Source of the DNA: Ideonella livida
GTDB lineage: Bacteria > Pseudomonadota > Gammaproteobacteria > Burkholderiales > Burkholderiaceae_C
NCBI RefSeq assembly: GCF_010499455.1
Contig: NZ_JAAGOH010000011.1
Coordinates: forward strand, 62,001-126,000
DNA length: 64,000 nucleotides
Direction: 5' to 3'
Shown: positions 42,515 through 52,009 of the stretch, piece by piece
Layout: the number at the start of each line of letters is the position of its first letter
How positions within the stretch are numbered: the stretch's first letter is position 1
Translations under genes and position numbers: made by a program
The notes under the pieces: generated by a model
Told to the model about the DNA's origin: nothing
What the model saw: the letters and a program-made list of their open reading frames with translations, nothing else
Databases searched by the model: none

Positions 42515-44071
42515 TCAAGACTTGGAGAACAGACGATCGTAAAGGTCATCCATCTTGCGGGTCACGGCCTCGTCCATGGTGATGGTCCGGCCCCATTCAC
42601 GGTCGGTTTCACCCGGCCACTTGTGGGTGGCATCCAGCCCCATCTTGCCGCCCAGGCCACTCACCGGTGAGGCGAAGTCGAGGTAGTCGATGGGGGTGGA
42701 TTCGACCAGCGTCGCGTCCCGGACTGGATCCATTCGAGTGGTCACTGCCCAGACGACCTCCTTCCAGTCACGGATGTCGACATCGTCATCCGTGACGATG
42801 ATGAACTTCGTGTACATGAATTGGCGCAGGAAGCTCCACAGCCCGAACATCAGCCGCTTGGCATGCCCGGGATAGGACTTTCGGATGGAGATGACGGCCA
42901 GCCGGTAGCTGCAGCCCTCGGGCGGCAGGTAGAAGTCCACGATCTCCGGAAACTGCCGCTGCAGGATCGGCACGAACACTTCGTTGAGCGCCACGCCCAA
43001 CACCGCAGGTTCATCAGGCGGCTTGCCGGTGTAGGTGGAGTGGTAAATGGGATCGCGACGGTGCGTCAGCCGGTCGATCTCAAACACGGGGAACCAATCC
43101 CGCTCGTTGTAGTAGCCCGTATGGTCACCGTAGGGCCCCTCCAAGGCATGCAGGTAGCCCCCCACCTCCTTGAGGGGAATGCCCAACTCGCTCTCTCCCT
43201 GGTAGCCGACTGCGGCCACAGGGATGTGTCCCTCCAGCACCATCTCCGCGCGGGCTGGCGCCTGGAGCTTGAGCGCCCCCTCGCCGACCGAGGTCTCCAC
43301 CAGCTCAGTGCGCCCCCCCCGCAACAGACCCGCAAACTGATACTCCGACAAGGTGTCAGGCACCGGCGTGACGGCCCCCAGGGTGGTGGCCGGATCCGCG
43401 CCCAAGGCCACCGCCAGTGGAAATGGGCGCCCGGGTTGCGCTCGGGCGAAGTCGCGGAAATCCAAGGCACCTCCGCGATGGGCCAGCCAGCGCATGATCA
43501 GACGCCGCCGGCCGATGACCTGCTGACGGTAGATCCCCAGGTTCTGCCGAAGGCGCGGCCGGGCCACCGACTGCGGCCCACGGGTGATGACCAGCCCCCA
43601 GGTGAGCAGGGGCGCCACATCCCCCGGCCAGCAATGCTGGATGGGCCAGTCGGCCAAGTTGACCTCGTCGGCCTGCTGCACCACTTCCTGGCACGGTGCA
43701 TGGCGGACCAGGGCAGGCTTCATGTCCCAGACCGCCTTGGCCATCTCCAGCAGCTTGCCGGCATCTTTCAACGATCTTGGGGGATCCGGCTCCTTCAGGG
43801 CCGCCAGCAGCCGGCCGACATCCCGCAGATCCGACACCTGATCAGCCCCCATGCCCAAGGCCACCCGACGGGGAGTGCCAAACAAGTTTGCAAGTACTTG
43901 CACACCGTTGCGGCCTGAGTTCTCAAACAGCAAGGCCGGTCCGCCTGCCCTCAACACGCGGTCGGCCAGCGCCGTCATTTCCAGGTGCGGGGAGACGGGT
44001 TCAGCAACCCGACGCAGCTCTCCCTGGGCTTCAAGCCCCTGCAGGAAGTCTCGAAGATCGCGAAATTTCAT
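42515..44071 (-). CDS. ubiD: UbiD-family 3-polyprenyl-4-hydroxybenzoate decarboxylase
   Basis: A 518-residue UbiD, which uses prenylated FMN to decarboxylate 3-polyprenyl-4-hydroxybenzoate in ubiquinone synthesis. [20 protein letters not shown] is the family N-terminus; [39 protein letters not shown], and the ECP-like region near [20 protein letters not shown] are typical. Length matches the proteobacterial enzyme (about 490-520). An 8-base C run (43313-43320 on the plus strand) lies inside the gene. The prFMN synthase UbiX is not in this window. It is divergent from the lytic transglycosylase gene. Confidence 0.94.
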   Translation of the reverse strand: MKFRDLRDFLQGLEAQGELRRVAEPVSPHLEMTALADRVLRAGGPALLFENSGRNGVQVLANLFGTPRRVALGMGADQVSDLRDVGRLLAALKEPDPPRSLKDAGKLLEMAKAVWDMKPALVRHAPCQEVVQQADEVNLADWPIQHCWPGDVAPLLTWGLVITRGPQSVARPRLRQNLGIYRQQVIGRRRLIMRWLAHRGGALDFRDFARAQPGRPFPLAVALGADPATTLGAVTPVPDTLSEYQFAGLLRGGRTELVETSVGEGALKLQAPARAEMVLEGHIPVAAVGYQGESELGIPLKEVGGYLHALEGPYGDHTGYYNERDWFPVFEIDRLTHRRDPIYHSTYTGKPPDEPAVLGVALNEVFVPILQRQFPEIVDFYLPPEGCSYRLAVISIRKSYPGHAKRLMFGLWSFLRQFMYTKFIIVTDDDVDIRDWKEVVWAVTTRMDPVRDATLVESTPIDYLDFASPVSGLGGKMGLDATHKWPGETDREWGRTITMDEAVTRKMDDLYDRLFSKS

Positions 44072-44104
44072 ACATGAAAGTAATAAGAGAGCCTGCCCTT
44101 ATTG

Positions 44105-44134
44105 TTGACCGGTTATTTTCGACCTTCCTACAAT
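44105..44134 (+). promoter_or_regulatory. Promoter upstream of the lytic transglycosylase gene
   Basis: TTGACC (44105-44110) and TACAAT (44129-44134) are separated by 18 bp, both 5/6 matches to consensus. The predicted leader to the ATG at 44340 is about 200 nt. The 268-bp gap holds no gene. Confidence 0.65.
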
Positions 44135-44339
44135 CCCGGAAAACATCAAGAACACAGCCCGATCCGGCGCGCACAACGACGCGTCCCGTGACAGGTCGGA
44201 CTGCCAAGCCCTGCCACCCCGGCGCCCTGGAGCGCCTCCACCGCAGTCAAACCGGTGGCAGCCGATTATCGTCAGCGTGCTTGCACCGCCTGTTCGTGCG
44301 GACTTGCCGCATCGCCTGACGTGCTTCGAAAGGACGGAC

Positions 44340-45227
44340 ATGACGGGAACCTCCTGGGTTCAGCGCATGGCCACCAACGGCAAGAACGCCACCCGGGTGT
44401 TCCTGACGGACGTGGGCCATGGACTGCTCGAGGTGAGCCACAACATGCTGGCCATGCTCGGACTGCTGGTGCTGGCACTCGGTCTGCTCGTGCTGGGTCG
44501 TGCGGACCTGCGCGCCCAGGCCGAAGAATCCATCTTCGCTTGGCTGCAGGCCCGCGAAGCGGCCCGCGTGGCAGATGCCGGCGTCTACAGCTTGCCAGAG
44601 GACGCGGAAGTCGCCCAGCTGGCCAAGGCGCTGGCGGCCGATCCTTCCAGCCTGGACAAGCAGCAGGCGGCCGTGACGCAGTGGTTGGCCCGCCGATACC
44701 GCGTGGCACCCGAACCGGTCGCACGGCTGGTCAAGGAAGCCTGGCAAGTCGGCGGCAAGGTACGTCTGGAGCCCACGCTCATCCTGGCCATCGTGGCCAT
44801 CGAGTCGAGCTTCAACCCCTTTGCCCAGAGCCCCGTGGGCGCGCAGGGCCTCATGCAGGTCATGACCCATGTCCACAACGACAAGTACGAGGCATTCGGT
44901 GGACGTCTGGCCGCCTTTGACCCGGTGACCAACCTCCGCGTCGGGGTGCAGGTACTCAAGGAGTGCATCGCACGCGCAGGCAGTCTGGAGGCGGGTCTGC
45001 GCTTCTACGTAGGCGCAGCCAACCTGGAGGACGACGGCGGCTACGCGCACCGCGTGCTGACGGAACAGCGCCACCTGTCTGCAGTGGCGTCCGGGCGAAA
45101 GATTCCAGTGAATGTGCCCAACGTGGTGCCAGAGGCGGCACCGGCCGCCCCCAATGGCCCGCTGGCCCAGGCCGATCTGTCCCTCAGCTGGGACAAGGCC
45201 GGTAGCGAAGCACGTCTGGCCCGCTGA
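44340..45227 (+). CDS. Membrane-anchored SLT-type lytic transglycosylase
   Basis: A 295-residue protein. A hydrophobic segment at about residues 30-56 (LAMLGLLVLALGLLVLG) serves as signal anchor, followed by an alpha-helical region and a soluble lytic transglycosylase domain at about residues 135-235. The catalytic Glu lies in AIVAIESSFNPFAQSPVGAQ, followed by GLMQVM, the ES and GLMQ motifs of family 1. It should cleave peptidoglycan glycan strands in the periplasm. ATG 44340 has GAAAGGACGGAC upstream; a longer frame is open but lacks similarity. The C-terminal 60 residues are low complexity. It is transcribed from a good promoter and followed by a hairpin (45235-45258). Confidence 0.9.
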   Translation: MTGTSWVQRMATNGKNATRVFLTDVGHGLLEVSHNMLAMLGLLVLALGLLVLGRADLRAQAEESIFAWLQAREAARVADAGVYSLPEDAEVAQLAKALAADPSSLDKQQAAVTQWLARRYRVAPEPVARLVKEAWQVGGKVRLEPTLILAIVAIESSFNPFAQSPVGAQGLMQVMTHVHNDKYEAFGGRLAAFDPVTNLRVGVQVLKECIARAGSLEAGLRFYVGAANLEDDGGYAHRVLTEQRHLSAVASGRKIPVNVPNVVPEAAPAAPNGPLAQADLSLSWDKAGSEARLAR

Positions 45228-45234
45228 TGCCTCC

Positions 45235-45258
45235 GGCAGGGCCGCGACGGCCCCTGCC
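45235..45258 (+). terminator. GC-rich hairpin after the transglycosylase gene
   Basis: GGCAGGGCCG (45235-45244) pairs with CGGCCC plus TGCC (45248-45258), with one bulge. It is followed within 4 nt by the CTAGAAT element (45261-45267), so the glyA transcription start may lie right after it. Confidence 0.45.
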
Positions 45259-45260
45259 CG

Positions 45261-45267
45261 CTAGAAT
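45261..45267 (+). promoter_or_regulatory. CTAGAAT element upstream of the glyA riboswitch
   Basis: A -10-like CTAGAAT, about 12 nt before the first paired bases of the ZTP aptamer, so transcription would start at the aptamer's 5' edge. The -35 region falls inside the preceding hairpin and is not consensus. Confidence 0.45.
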
Positions 45268-45276
45268 CCTGTTCCT

Positions 45277-45400
45277 ACGCGCGACTGGCGAAAGTCCGTG
45301 GCCCGTCCCTCCGGGGCGACCATGTGATGGGTGGATCACCACCGTGGAGCGCGGCGCTGCGCAGCGCAGCGAAGAATTGCCGCTCGCCTGGGCACCCTGC
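45277..45400 (+). promoter_or_regulatory. ZTP (pfl) riboswitch controlling glyA
   Basis: The two conserved core elements of the ZTP/ZMP aptamer are present in order: ACTGGCG (45284-45290), a stem with GGTGGATCACC and GTGGAGCG (45330-45351), a variable loop with GCGCTGCGCAGCGC, and CCGCTCGCCTGGGCA (45380-45394). ZMP/ZTP accumulates when 10-formyl-tetrahydrofolate is short, so binding should raise GlyA, which makes one-carbon units. The likely expression platform follows: CCCTGC (45395-45400) pairs with GCAGGG (45424-45429), with inner CCGCC/GGCGG arms, near the ribosome-binding site GAAGGAA (45447-45453). Confidence 0.9.
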
Positions 45401-45458
45401 CGACCGCCAACACGGGCGGATACGCAGGGTTATCACGCCCCGACCTGAAGGAATCTCC

Positions 45459-46709
45459 ATGTTTGACCGCTCCCAATCGACGCTGGCCCATGTCGACCCC
45501 GAAGTCTTCGCCGCTGTGCAGGCCGAGAACCTGCGCCAGGAAGAGCACATCGAGCTGATCGCCAGCGAGAACTACACCTCTCCGGCCGTCATGGCCGCGC
45601 AGGGCTCCCAACTGACCAACAAGTACGCCGAAGGCTACCCGGGTAAGCGCTACTACGGCGGCTGCGAGAACGTGGACGTGGTGGAACAGCTCGCCATCGA
45701 CCGGGTCAAGGAACTGTTCGGCGCCAACTTCGCCAACGTGCAGCCCAATTCCGGCTCGCAGGCTAACCAAGCTGTGTTCTTCGGCCTGCTGCAGCCGGGC
45801 GACACCATCATGGGCCTGAGCCTGGCTGAAGGCGGCCACCTGACGCACGGCATGCCGCTGAACATGTCGGGCAAGTGGTTCAAGGTCGTCAGCTACGGCC
45901 TGGACGCTGCTGAAGACATCAACTACGAGCAGATGGAAGCGCTGGCTCGCGAGCACAAGCCCAAGCTGATCATCGCCGGCGCCTCGGCTTTCGCCCTGCG
46001 CATTGACTTCGAGCGCTTTGCCAAGATCGCCAAGGAAATCGGTGCCTACTTCATGGTGGACATGGCCCACTACGCCGGCCTGATCGCCGCGGGTGTGTAC
46101 CCCAACCCGGTGCCCCATGCCGACGTGGTGACCTCGACCACCCACAAGAGCCTGCGTGGCCCGCGTGGCGGCATCATCCTCATGAACGATGAAGCCGTGG
46201 CCAAGAAGGTCAACTCAGCCATCTTCCCCGGCATCCAAGGCGGCCCGTTGATGCACGTCATCGCTGGCAAGGCGGTGGCCTTCAAGGAAGCCCTGAGCCC
46301 TGAGTTCAAGGCCTACCAGGAACAGGTGGTGAAGAACGCCAAGGTGCTGGCCGACACCCTGATCGCCCGGGGTCTGCGCATCGTGTCTGGTCGCACGGAC
46401 AGCCATGTCATGCTGGTGGACCTGCGGCCGAAGAACCTGACGGGCAAGGAAGCCGAAGCCATCCTGGGCGCCGCCCACATGACCTGCAACAAGAACGGCA
46501 TCCCCAACGACCCGCAAAAGCCTATGGTCACCAGCGGCATCCGGCTGGGCACGCCGGCCATGACCACCCGCGGCTTCAAGGAAGAAGAGGCGCGCCTGAC
46601 CGCCAACCTGATCGCCGACGTGCTGGACAACCCGCATGATGAGGCCAACCTCGCCCGTGTGCGCGAGCAGGTGGCGGCGCTGACCCGGCGCTTCCCTGTC
46701 TATCGCTGA
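45459..46709 (+). CDS. glyA: Serine hydroxymethyltransferase
   Basis: A 416-residue SHMT, PLP-dependent, converting serine plus tetrahydrofolate to glycine plus 5,10-methylene-tetrahydrofolate. [20 protein letters not shown] is the family N-terminal block, [20 protein letters not shown] follows, and [18 protein letters not shown] contains the Schiff-base Lys. ATG 45459 has GAAGGAA 6 bp upstream and is just downstream of the ZTP riboswitch. Regulation by one-carbon status is therefore directly readable. nrdR follows 78 bp downstream, the common glyA-nrdR arrangement in Betaproteobacteria. Confidence 0.98.
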   Translation: MFDRSQSTLAHVDPEVFAAVQAENLRQEEHIELIASENYTSPAVMAAQGSQLTNKYAEGYPGKRYYGGCENVDVVEQLAIDRVKELFGANFANVQPNSGSQANQAVFFGLLQPGDTIMGLSLAEGGHLTHGMPLNMSGKWFKVVSYGLDAAEDINYEQMEALAREHKPKLIIAGASAFALRIDFERFAKIAKEIGAYFMVDMAHYAGLIAAGVYPNPVPHADVVTSTTHKSLRGPRGGIILMNDEAVAKKVNSAIFPGIQGGPLMHVIAGKAVAFKEALSPEFKAYQEQVVKNAKVLADTLIARGLRIVSGRTDSHVMLVDLRPKNLTGKEAEAILGAAHMTCNKNGIPNDPQKPMVTSGIRLGTPAMTTRGFKEEEARLTANLIADVLDNPHDEANLARVREQVAALTRRFPVYR

Positions 46710-46786
46710 TCCACAGAACGTATGACGGCAGACGGCCCGCCTGAGGCGGCGCCACCTGCCCGTGCGTGCTGCGACACTCCGGACCC

Positions 46787-47230
46787 ATGCGTTGCCCGTA
46801 TTGCGCCCACACCGAGAGTCAGGTGGTTGAGACCCGGGAATCGGATGATGGGGACGTCATCCGCCGGAGACGTAAGTGCCATGGCTGCGGCAAACGCTTC
46901 ACTACCTACGAAAGGGCCGAAGTCGCCCTGCCCGCGGTGGTCAAGCGCAGCGGAGCACGTGTCGAGTTTGAACCCGCCAAGCTGCGGGCTTCCATGACCC
47001 TGGCGCTGCGCAAACGTCAGGTGAGCATCGAGCAAATCGATGCGGCGATCGAGCGCATCCAGGAGCAACTCCTGGCCAGCGGCCTGCGCGAGGTGCCCTC
47101 CACCCGCGTGGGCGAATTGGTGATGCGAGAACTCAAGCGACTGGATAAGGTCGCCTATGTGCGTTTCGCTTCGGTGTACCGAAGTTTCGAGGACGTGGAT
47201 GAGTTCAGCCGTCTCATCCAAGAAATCTGA
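46787..47230 (+). CDS. nrdR: Transcriptional repressor NrdR
   Basis: A 147-residue repressor of ribonucleotide reductase genes. The N-terminal zinc ribbon has Cys3, Cys6 (MRCPYC), Cys31 and Cys34 (CHGC). An ATP-cone domain follows from about residue 50 ([20 protein letters not shown]). It senses ATP/dATP and binds NrdR boxes upstream of nrd genes. ATG 46787 corresponds to the universal MxCPxC start; the ATG seven codons earlier is not conserved. It is downstream of glyA and convergent with the pilin operon, with a strong hairpin between. Confidence 0.97.
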   Translation: MRCPYCAHTESQVVETRESDDGDVIRRRRKCHGCGKRFTTYERAEVALPAVVKRSGARVEFEPAKLRASMTLALRKRQVSIEQIDAAIERIQEQLLASGLREVPSTRVGELVMRELKRLDKVAYVRFASVYRSFEDVDEFSRLIQEI

Positions 47231-47235
47231 GCACT

Positions 47236-47280
47236 ACGGCGCCCGGGGACAGCGTAAGCCCGACCGGGCGTCGTTCATTT
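47236..47280 (+). terminator. Terminator between nrdR and pilE
   Basis: ACGGCGCCCGG (47236-47246) pairs with CCGGGCGTCGT (47264-47274), an 11-bp stem with one G-T wobble and a 17-nt loop, followed by TCATTT on the plus strand. It lies between two convergent genes. Confidence 0.6.
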
Positions 47281-47730
47281 CCAGCACTCAGCCACCGTCC
47301 CCGACCCACTGACTGATTTGGCACCCGTGGCGGCCAGGCTCAGCACTCCACACTGCGGATCAATGGCGGTTCCTTCCAGCGCTCCCGCCTTGGGGTTGGC
47401 GCTCAGCCAGAACCCCTGCCCATCCTCATCCACCGTCAACGTGATGTCATAACCCCCAGCGCCCTGCTCATAGGCCGGAGGCAATGTCGCGTTCGAGTAC
47501 GTTCCCCGCGCAGAGTAATAGCGCTGGAGAAATTGGGTGGCGGCCACCATGGCCGACTGGGCCTGGGAGCGCTTTCCCCTCTGCACATACTTGGTGTAGG
47601 ACGGGTAGGCGATGGACCCCAGGATCCCCACAACCGCCACCACCACCAACAGTTCAATCAGCGTGAAGCCTTGTTGGCGTCCACGCACGGCACCCCTGAG
47701 CTGAGAAAACATGGTTGTGTGCACACTCAC
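47275..47730 (-). CDS. pilE: Type IV pilin-like protein PilE
   Basis: A 151-residue class III-signal pilin-like protein. The prepilin site is QQG/FTLIELLVVVAVVGIL (cleavage before Phe, Glu5 at +5), followed by the hydrophobic helix and a small globular head with a C-terminal Cys pair (Cys near DPQCGVLS and AECWK) fit for a disulfide. It belongs to minor/PilE-type pilins in the pilY1 operons of Betaproteobacteria. The start is a GTG at 47730 overlapping the pilY1 stop by 4 bp; ATG 47712 is an alternative that still keeps the leader. It is last in the operon. Confidence 0.9.
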   Translation of the reverse strand: MSVHTTMFSQLRGAVRGRQQGFTLIELLVVVAVVGILGSIAYPSYTKYVQRGKRSQAQSAMVAATQFLQRYYSARGTYSNATLPPAYEQGAGGYDITLTVDEDGQGFWLSANPKAGALEGTAIDPQCGVLSLAATGAKSVSGSGTVAECWK

Positions 47731-50700
47731 TTAGGCGGATTGACGATGGGGCGCCAGATGCGGTCGATCAGCTTGCGGGTCTTGACCTCCGGTCCCTTGC
47801 CGCAAGGCACGCAGCGCAGCACGGCCTGGTTGTCGGTGTTGACAATGGCCACCAGGCCTGTCCCGTCAGGACAGAGCTCGCTCGCCGAACAGGTCGGTGG
47901 CGCGCATGTCCCCACATCCTCGTTGCAGATCAAGCCCTCCTGGGACTGCAGCAGGGTGTCACGACCGTCGGCACGGGTTGCATAGATGGAGCCGGCAATG
48001 GTGCTGCCGGGCCCGGAGAAGTCATCGATGGCCCCGCCCGTCAGGGCGTTGAGGAAATAGTTGTAGGCCCCGCCCACCGCCACCCGGCAGGCCTCGACGT
48101 TGGCCACCGGCACCGTTGTGGTGAAAGTCACCGAATCACCCACCTGCGTGCCCAGATACGTCGCCCGCTCGCCTGAGGCGCGCGTGAGGTCCAGGACCCA
48201 GCCCTGCTGGGTCTCCCAGTCCACCGGATTCTGGGTCAGCACGTACTGGGTCTCACCCTCCACCTGGATGGGACGGTCGACAGTTTGGGTCTGCAACGCT
48301 TGCCTGCCCGCACGCCCGGCATCCCACAACGACTTGAAGGGGCTGTCTTGGCCCACGCTGGACTGCCCCTCTTCGGTGTCATCCCAAATGCCATACAAGG
48401 ATTGGACCTGCGAGACCGCCAAGTCCGACTCGTCCAGCAGCTTGCCAGTGCCAAACAGCACCAGATGCCCCTTGCGGGGATGCACCTTGACATTGGGCGC
48501 TGCGGTGATGGGCTGCGGCGCGCCAGAAGCGTCGGTCGCCTTGAACACCGGCTGCCCCGAAAAACCAACCTGCCAGTCGTCTGGGGAGGGGCCCCGAAAA
48601 TCAAACCGCCACAGATTGCCCAGCAGGTCTCCCGCGTATGCCGCATAGACCTCCTGATGGGCATTACGCAGCAGGCGAACCCCCATCAGGCCGTTGGTGG
48701 CCGTGGCCGGCACATACAGACGCCGGACCACCGCACCGGTCCTGAGGTCCACCACCAGCAGGGCACCCACGCCACTGGGGCTGTGGATGCCATTGCCAAT
48801 GAAAGCGTACCAGCCCCCCCCGCTGCCCTGCACCTTGCCGACGCGGAAATCTGCGGTGACGTGCCCAAGGTCGGGGTCATCCCGGAGCTCCCACTGCACG
48901 GCGTCGGCACCCACGATCGCAGAAGGATCATCCGTCGGCACGACCAAGGCAGAAACCGATCGGCCACCGCTGCCCATGGAACTGAGCACCATGTTCGTCC
49001 ACCGGGCGGCAGACTCACCTCGCGGGATGATGTGGGCGTCCGTCTCGTAGGTCGGGCCGTCAACGAAATACCGGTGGTAGTTGGCGTCGCTGCCGTAGTC
49101 CTGCTGACCCAGGATGCCGAGGTTCTTCAAACCGGTTCGCGGCAGATAACCAAAGACCTCCTGTCCGTCCGTCGTACGGAAGAACTCCAGCGCGCCGGCG
49201 TTGCCCCCGACCACCAGGACACCCCGCGTGCGCGCCTTCTTGGCCGCGAGGTAGGCCGAGTAACTCTGGGACTGGCTGCTGTCGGAAAGCGTTTCGTAAT
49301 CCAGATCCAGATTGCCCTGTATCAGCAGCGGGGGCGAGTTCACGAAGTCGCCCAGAAACTTCGAGCCTCTGGAGCGGAAAGTGCTGGAATCCCCCTCCCG
49401 GGTGGCATCTCCCCGGATGTAATTGACGAGGTTCTCCGTCAAGCCCGTGGCAGAAACCAAGGCCGCATCCGCCTGGATCGCACCTGCCCATTTGAACTGC
49501 AGCGGCCCCGCGGAGCCCATGGTGTAGAGCGCACGAGACCCATGCGCAGGCAAGGACGAAGAGGCCACCCAGATCGGCGAGCTGCCCGTGGGAACCGAGC
49601 CCCGGGCATCCAGACTGTAGGCTTCCACATCACCCCACCAAGCCACCGACTTGTAGCGGGGAACGTACTTGATGTTCCCGGCCGTGAGCGTACTGGTGGT
49701 GGTGGCCACACCCGCCTCTTTGGCCAGCACCCCCACTGCGCTGCCCAGCGCATCCTTGAGCGCGTTGGAGAGTTCGGTGGGGTTGCGTACCGAATAGAAA
49801 TCGCCACCGCTGACGACCGCCGCATGCCACATGTCGTCGATGCGGGTGCTGGTCGATCCCGAGAAAGGTGAAGGCCAGTTGAGGTCGCCCAGACGGATTT
49901 TTCTCAACGTCTCGGCCTTGGCCGTGGCAGAGGAAGCATCCAGGGTGCCGCTGACGCCCAAACCGACCATGTATTGGGTCAGGTGCTGCCAATAGGCCAC
50001 ATCGCCATCGCTGGGCGCAATGCCGTTCTCCACCGACGCGTCGAGATCCTCCCGGTAGTACTTGGCCGCCACATCTGCCAGTGTCCCGGCAACGGCTGTT
50101 CCCGCAGAACCAGCGCCATCCACCAGGGGGCGTACGGGGAGGTACTGGGTCGGCGAGAAGCCATAGGGATTGTCCGCGCTGCTGCTGTAGTCGAAAGGAG
50201 AGGCGGAGGTGTCGAGGTCCTCTGGCGCGACCCAGCCGTCAGGCTCACTGGCGTTCCAGTACCCATCTGACACCAGCAGGCTCACGGACCGCCGGCAACG
50301 CAGTTTGCCGCTGGACGGCACGCCCACCGTGGACAGCCAGGGACTGTAGGCGTCTGTTCGGTCCTTGAAATACCGGCCCACCTCATCCAGTGCAAATCGG
50401 GTCGGTGTATTGCCGAAGGAGACCGTGGTGAAGATCAACTCCTGCATGCGCTTGAGATGATCCGTGTCCAGGGGCCTGATGCCGAGGTTCACCACGTAGC
50501 CCGTTCGACCGTCGACCGTCAGGGTGCGGGGCGTATAGGTATCCCAGTCAAAGTCGCTGCTGGACGTGTTCATCCGACCGAAGCCGGCACGCATTTTGTC
50601 CTTGAAGTTGGCCAGGGTCTGCGACAGTGCGCCTTTGGCCAACCCTTCACGGGTGCGGTAGTAACTGAACCAGTTGGCAAAGTTCTGCAATTCATGCGCT

Positions 50701-51455
50701 TGATTGCACTTGTTGGCGGCGATCTCCGCAGACGTGTTGCAATCGGTCCGGTTGGGCGGAATGCCCGAGGCCGCATGCGCCCCGGTGGTGTCGTTCACGT
50801 CATACCGGTCATAGCTCGCCGTCTTGGTCGGATCCTGCCCAGCCTTGAGCCGGTAATAAGTGCCAGGATAAAAGTCCTGTCGACGTTTGGTGCCACGGTA
50901 ACAGTCCGATGCCTCGCACCAATTGATATTGAGCGTGACCTTGCCACCCGTCGGGCTGAGGTTGTAGGCGGGATATGCCGGCGGAACCAGCAATTCAGGG
51001 TCCCATTTGGCGGCGGTGGCCACCGCGTTACCGTAGTTGCCGCCCGTCTTGTCGGAGCGGCTCCAGGGAAGATAGAGGATCGCGGGGTTGTACCAGAGCA
51101 CATTGACGTCCGGCGACCGGTACTGCATCTGATAGGCGGAAGCGCCCGTCTTGAGTGCGGGGACGGTAACGGTGTTGTAGCGCGGCTCCCCCGGAAAACC
51201 CACCGGATTTCCCAAGCCGTTGCTGAGGGTCAGGGAGTAGCCGTTGACCTTGAAGTTGCCCTCGGGCATGTAATCCAACAGCATGGAGCCCGAGTCGTCC
51301 AGCGTGATCATCACGTTGGGGAACGGGACCTCGCCGGAGCGGACGACCAACGGGCGCTGCGAAGGCTCCACCGCAAGGCTCACCGACGACAACAGGAGCG
51401 CCCCCACCAGCCCGAAACCTGGTGGGGTGGCCATGGACAAACCGTGGTGTTGCAT
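47727..51455 (-). CDS. pilY1: Type IV pilus-associated protein PilY1
   Basis: A 1242-residue secreted PilY1-like protein. A signal peptide occupies about residues 1-29 (ATPPGFGLVGALLLSSVSLA region). The N-terminal half has a von Willebrand factor A-like fold with the MIDAS-like NVMITLDDSGSMLLDYMP. The C-terminal half is the beta-propeller with the family-typical GVLVVGGNAGALEFFRTTDG and YAAYAGDLLGNLWRFDFRG strands. PilY1 caps the pilus and acts in adhesion, retraction control and surface sensing. ATG 51455 lies 14 bp after pilX; an alternate ATG (51434) is seven codons further. It contains many Cys, consistent with disulfides. Confidence 0.94.
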   Translation of the reverse strand: MQHHGLSMATPPGFGLVGALLLSSVSLAVEPSQRPLVVRSGEVPFPNVMITLDDSGSMLLDYMPEGNFKVNGYSLTLSNGLGNPVGFPGEPRYNTVTVPALKTGASAYQMQYRSPDVNVLWYNPAILYLPWSRSDKTGGNYGNAVATAAKWDPELLVPPAYPAYNLSPTGGKVTLNINWCEASDCYRGTKRRQDFYPGTYYRLKAGQDPTKTASYDRYDVNDTTGAHAASGIPPNRTDCNTSAEIAANKCNQAHELQNFANWFSYYRTREGLAKGALSQTLANFKDKMRAGFGRMNTSSSDFDWDTYTPRTLTVDGRTGYVVNLGIRPLDTDHLKRMQELIFTTVSFGNTPTRFALDEVGRYFKDRTDAYSPWLSTVGVPSSGKLRCRRSVSLLVSDGYWNASEPDGWVAPEDLDTSASPFDYSSSADNPYGFSPTQYLPVRPLVDGAGSAGTAVAGTLADVAAKYYREDLDASVENGIAPSDGDVAYWQHLTQYMVGLGVSGTLDASSATAKAETLRKIRLGDLNWPSPFSGSTSTRIDDMWHAAVVSGGDFYSVRNPTELSNALKDALGSAVGVLAKEAGVATTTSTLTAGNIKYVPRYKSVAWWGDVEAYSLDARGSVPTGSSPIWVASSSLPAHGSRALYTMGSAGPLQFKWAGAIQADAALVSATGLTENLVNYIRGDATREGDSSTFRSRGSKFLGDFVNSPPLLIQGNLDLDYETLSDSSQSQSYSAYLAAKKARTRGVLVVGGNAGALEFFRTTDGQEVFGYLPRTGLKNLGILGQQDYGSDANYHRYFVDGPTYETDAHIIPRGESAARWTNMVLSSMGSGGRSVSALVVPTDDPSAIVGADAVQWELRDDPDLGHVTADFRVGKVQGSGGGWYAFIGNGIHSPSGVGALLVVDLRTGAVVRRLYVPATATNGLMGVRLLRNAHQEVYAAYAGDLLGNLWRFDFRGPSPDDWQVGFSGQPVFKATDASGAPQPITAAPNVKVHPRKGHLVLFGTGKLLDESDLAVSQVQSLYGIWDDTEEGQSSVGQDSPFKSLWDAGRAGRQALQTQTVDRPIQVEGETQYVLTQNPVDWETQQGWVLDLTRASGERATYLGTQVGDSVTFTTTVPVANVEACRVAVGGAYNYFLNALTGGAIDDFSGPGSTIAGSIYATRADGRDTLLQSQEGLICNEDVGTCAPPTCSASELCPDGTGLVAIVNTDNQAVLRCVPCGKGPEVKTRKLIDRIWRPIVNPPK

Positions 51456-51469
51456 GGAAATCCGCCAGA

Positions 51470-52009
51470 TCACTCTGAGACGTCCTTGAAGAAACTGGTG
51501 CTCTGAAGCCAGACCTGCGCCCCAGACAAGGTAGCGCCATTCGGCGAAGCCGAGTAATCCGGACTGAAGCCTCGGGCGGTGATGATCACCACCTCGGTCC
51601 CGTCGGGCAGTTCTTCCAACTCTGCCATGCACTGCGGCATGGCGTCCTGGCCATAGCTGGTGAACGAACTGATATCAGACATCAGGGCGCTCATGGGCAA
51701 CACGTAGCGCCGGCCATCACGCCATTCGGCCGGATTGGACCAGCGGTCGTCCACGCCCTGGCTGGGCAGGACCGGCAGATCAGCGGACTCTGCCTGGTAG
51801 AGGCGTTCGCAGTGCAGCAGTGCAACCTGTGCCGCCTGCTCGGCCAGGCCCCTGAGGCGGGCGTTGTTGGCGGTGACCTCCGCGTTCACCGCCCCTTTCA
51901 TCAAGGAGACGGCCCCCAGGGACATCAGCATGAGCAGCACCAGGGCCACCACCAGGGCGGCCCCCCGCTGGGTGGGCCGCCTGAAGACCGGAGCGTACAA
52001 AGTACTCAT
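51470..52009 (-). CDS. pilX: Minor pilus assembly protein PilX
   Basis: A 179-residue PilX-like protein with N-terminal RRPTQRGAALVVALVLLMLM: a basic, Gly-containing leader and one hydrophobic helix, without the canonical Glu5 prepilin site. The C-terminal globular part has Cys residues and no enzymatic motif. With pilV, pilW, fimT and pilE it primes pilus assembly at the inner membrane. ATG 52009 overlaps the pilW stop by 4 bp (ATGA). Confidence 0.88.
   Translation of the reverse strand: MSTLYAPVFRRPTQRGAALVVALVLLMLMSLGAVSLMKGAVNAEVTANNARLRGLAEQAAQVALLHCERLYQAESADLPVLPSQGVDDRWSNPAEWRDGRRYVLPMSALMSDISSFTSYGQDAMPQCMAELEELPDGTEVVIITARGFSPDYSASPNGATLSGAQVWLQSTSFFKDVSE

Noticed and set aside
45281-45300. 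RNase P-like GGCGAAAGTCCG string
   Set aside because: It is part of the ZTP aptamer context; the rest of an RNase P RNA is absent.
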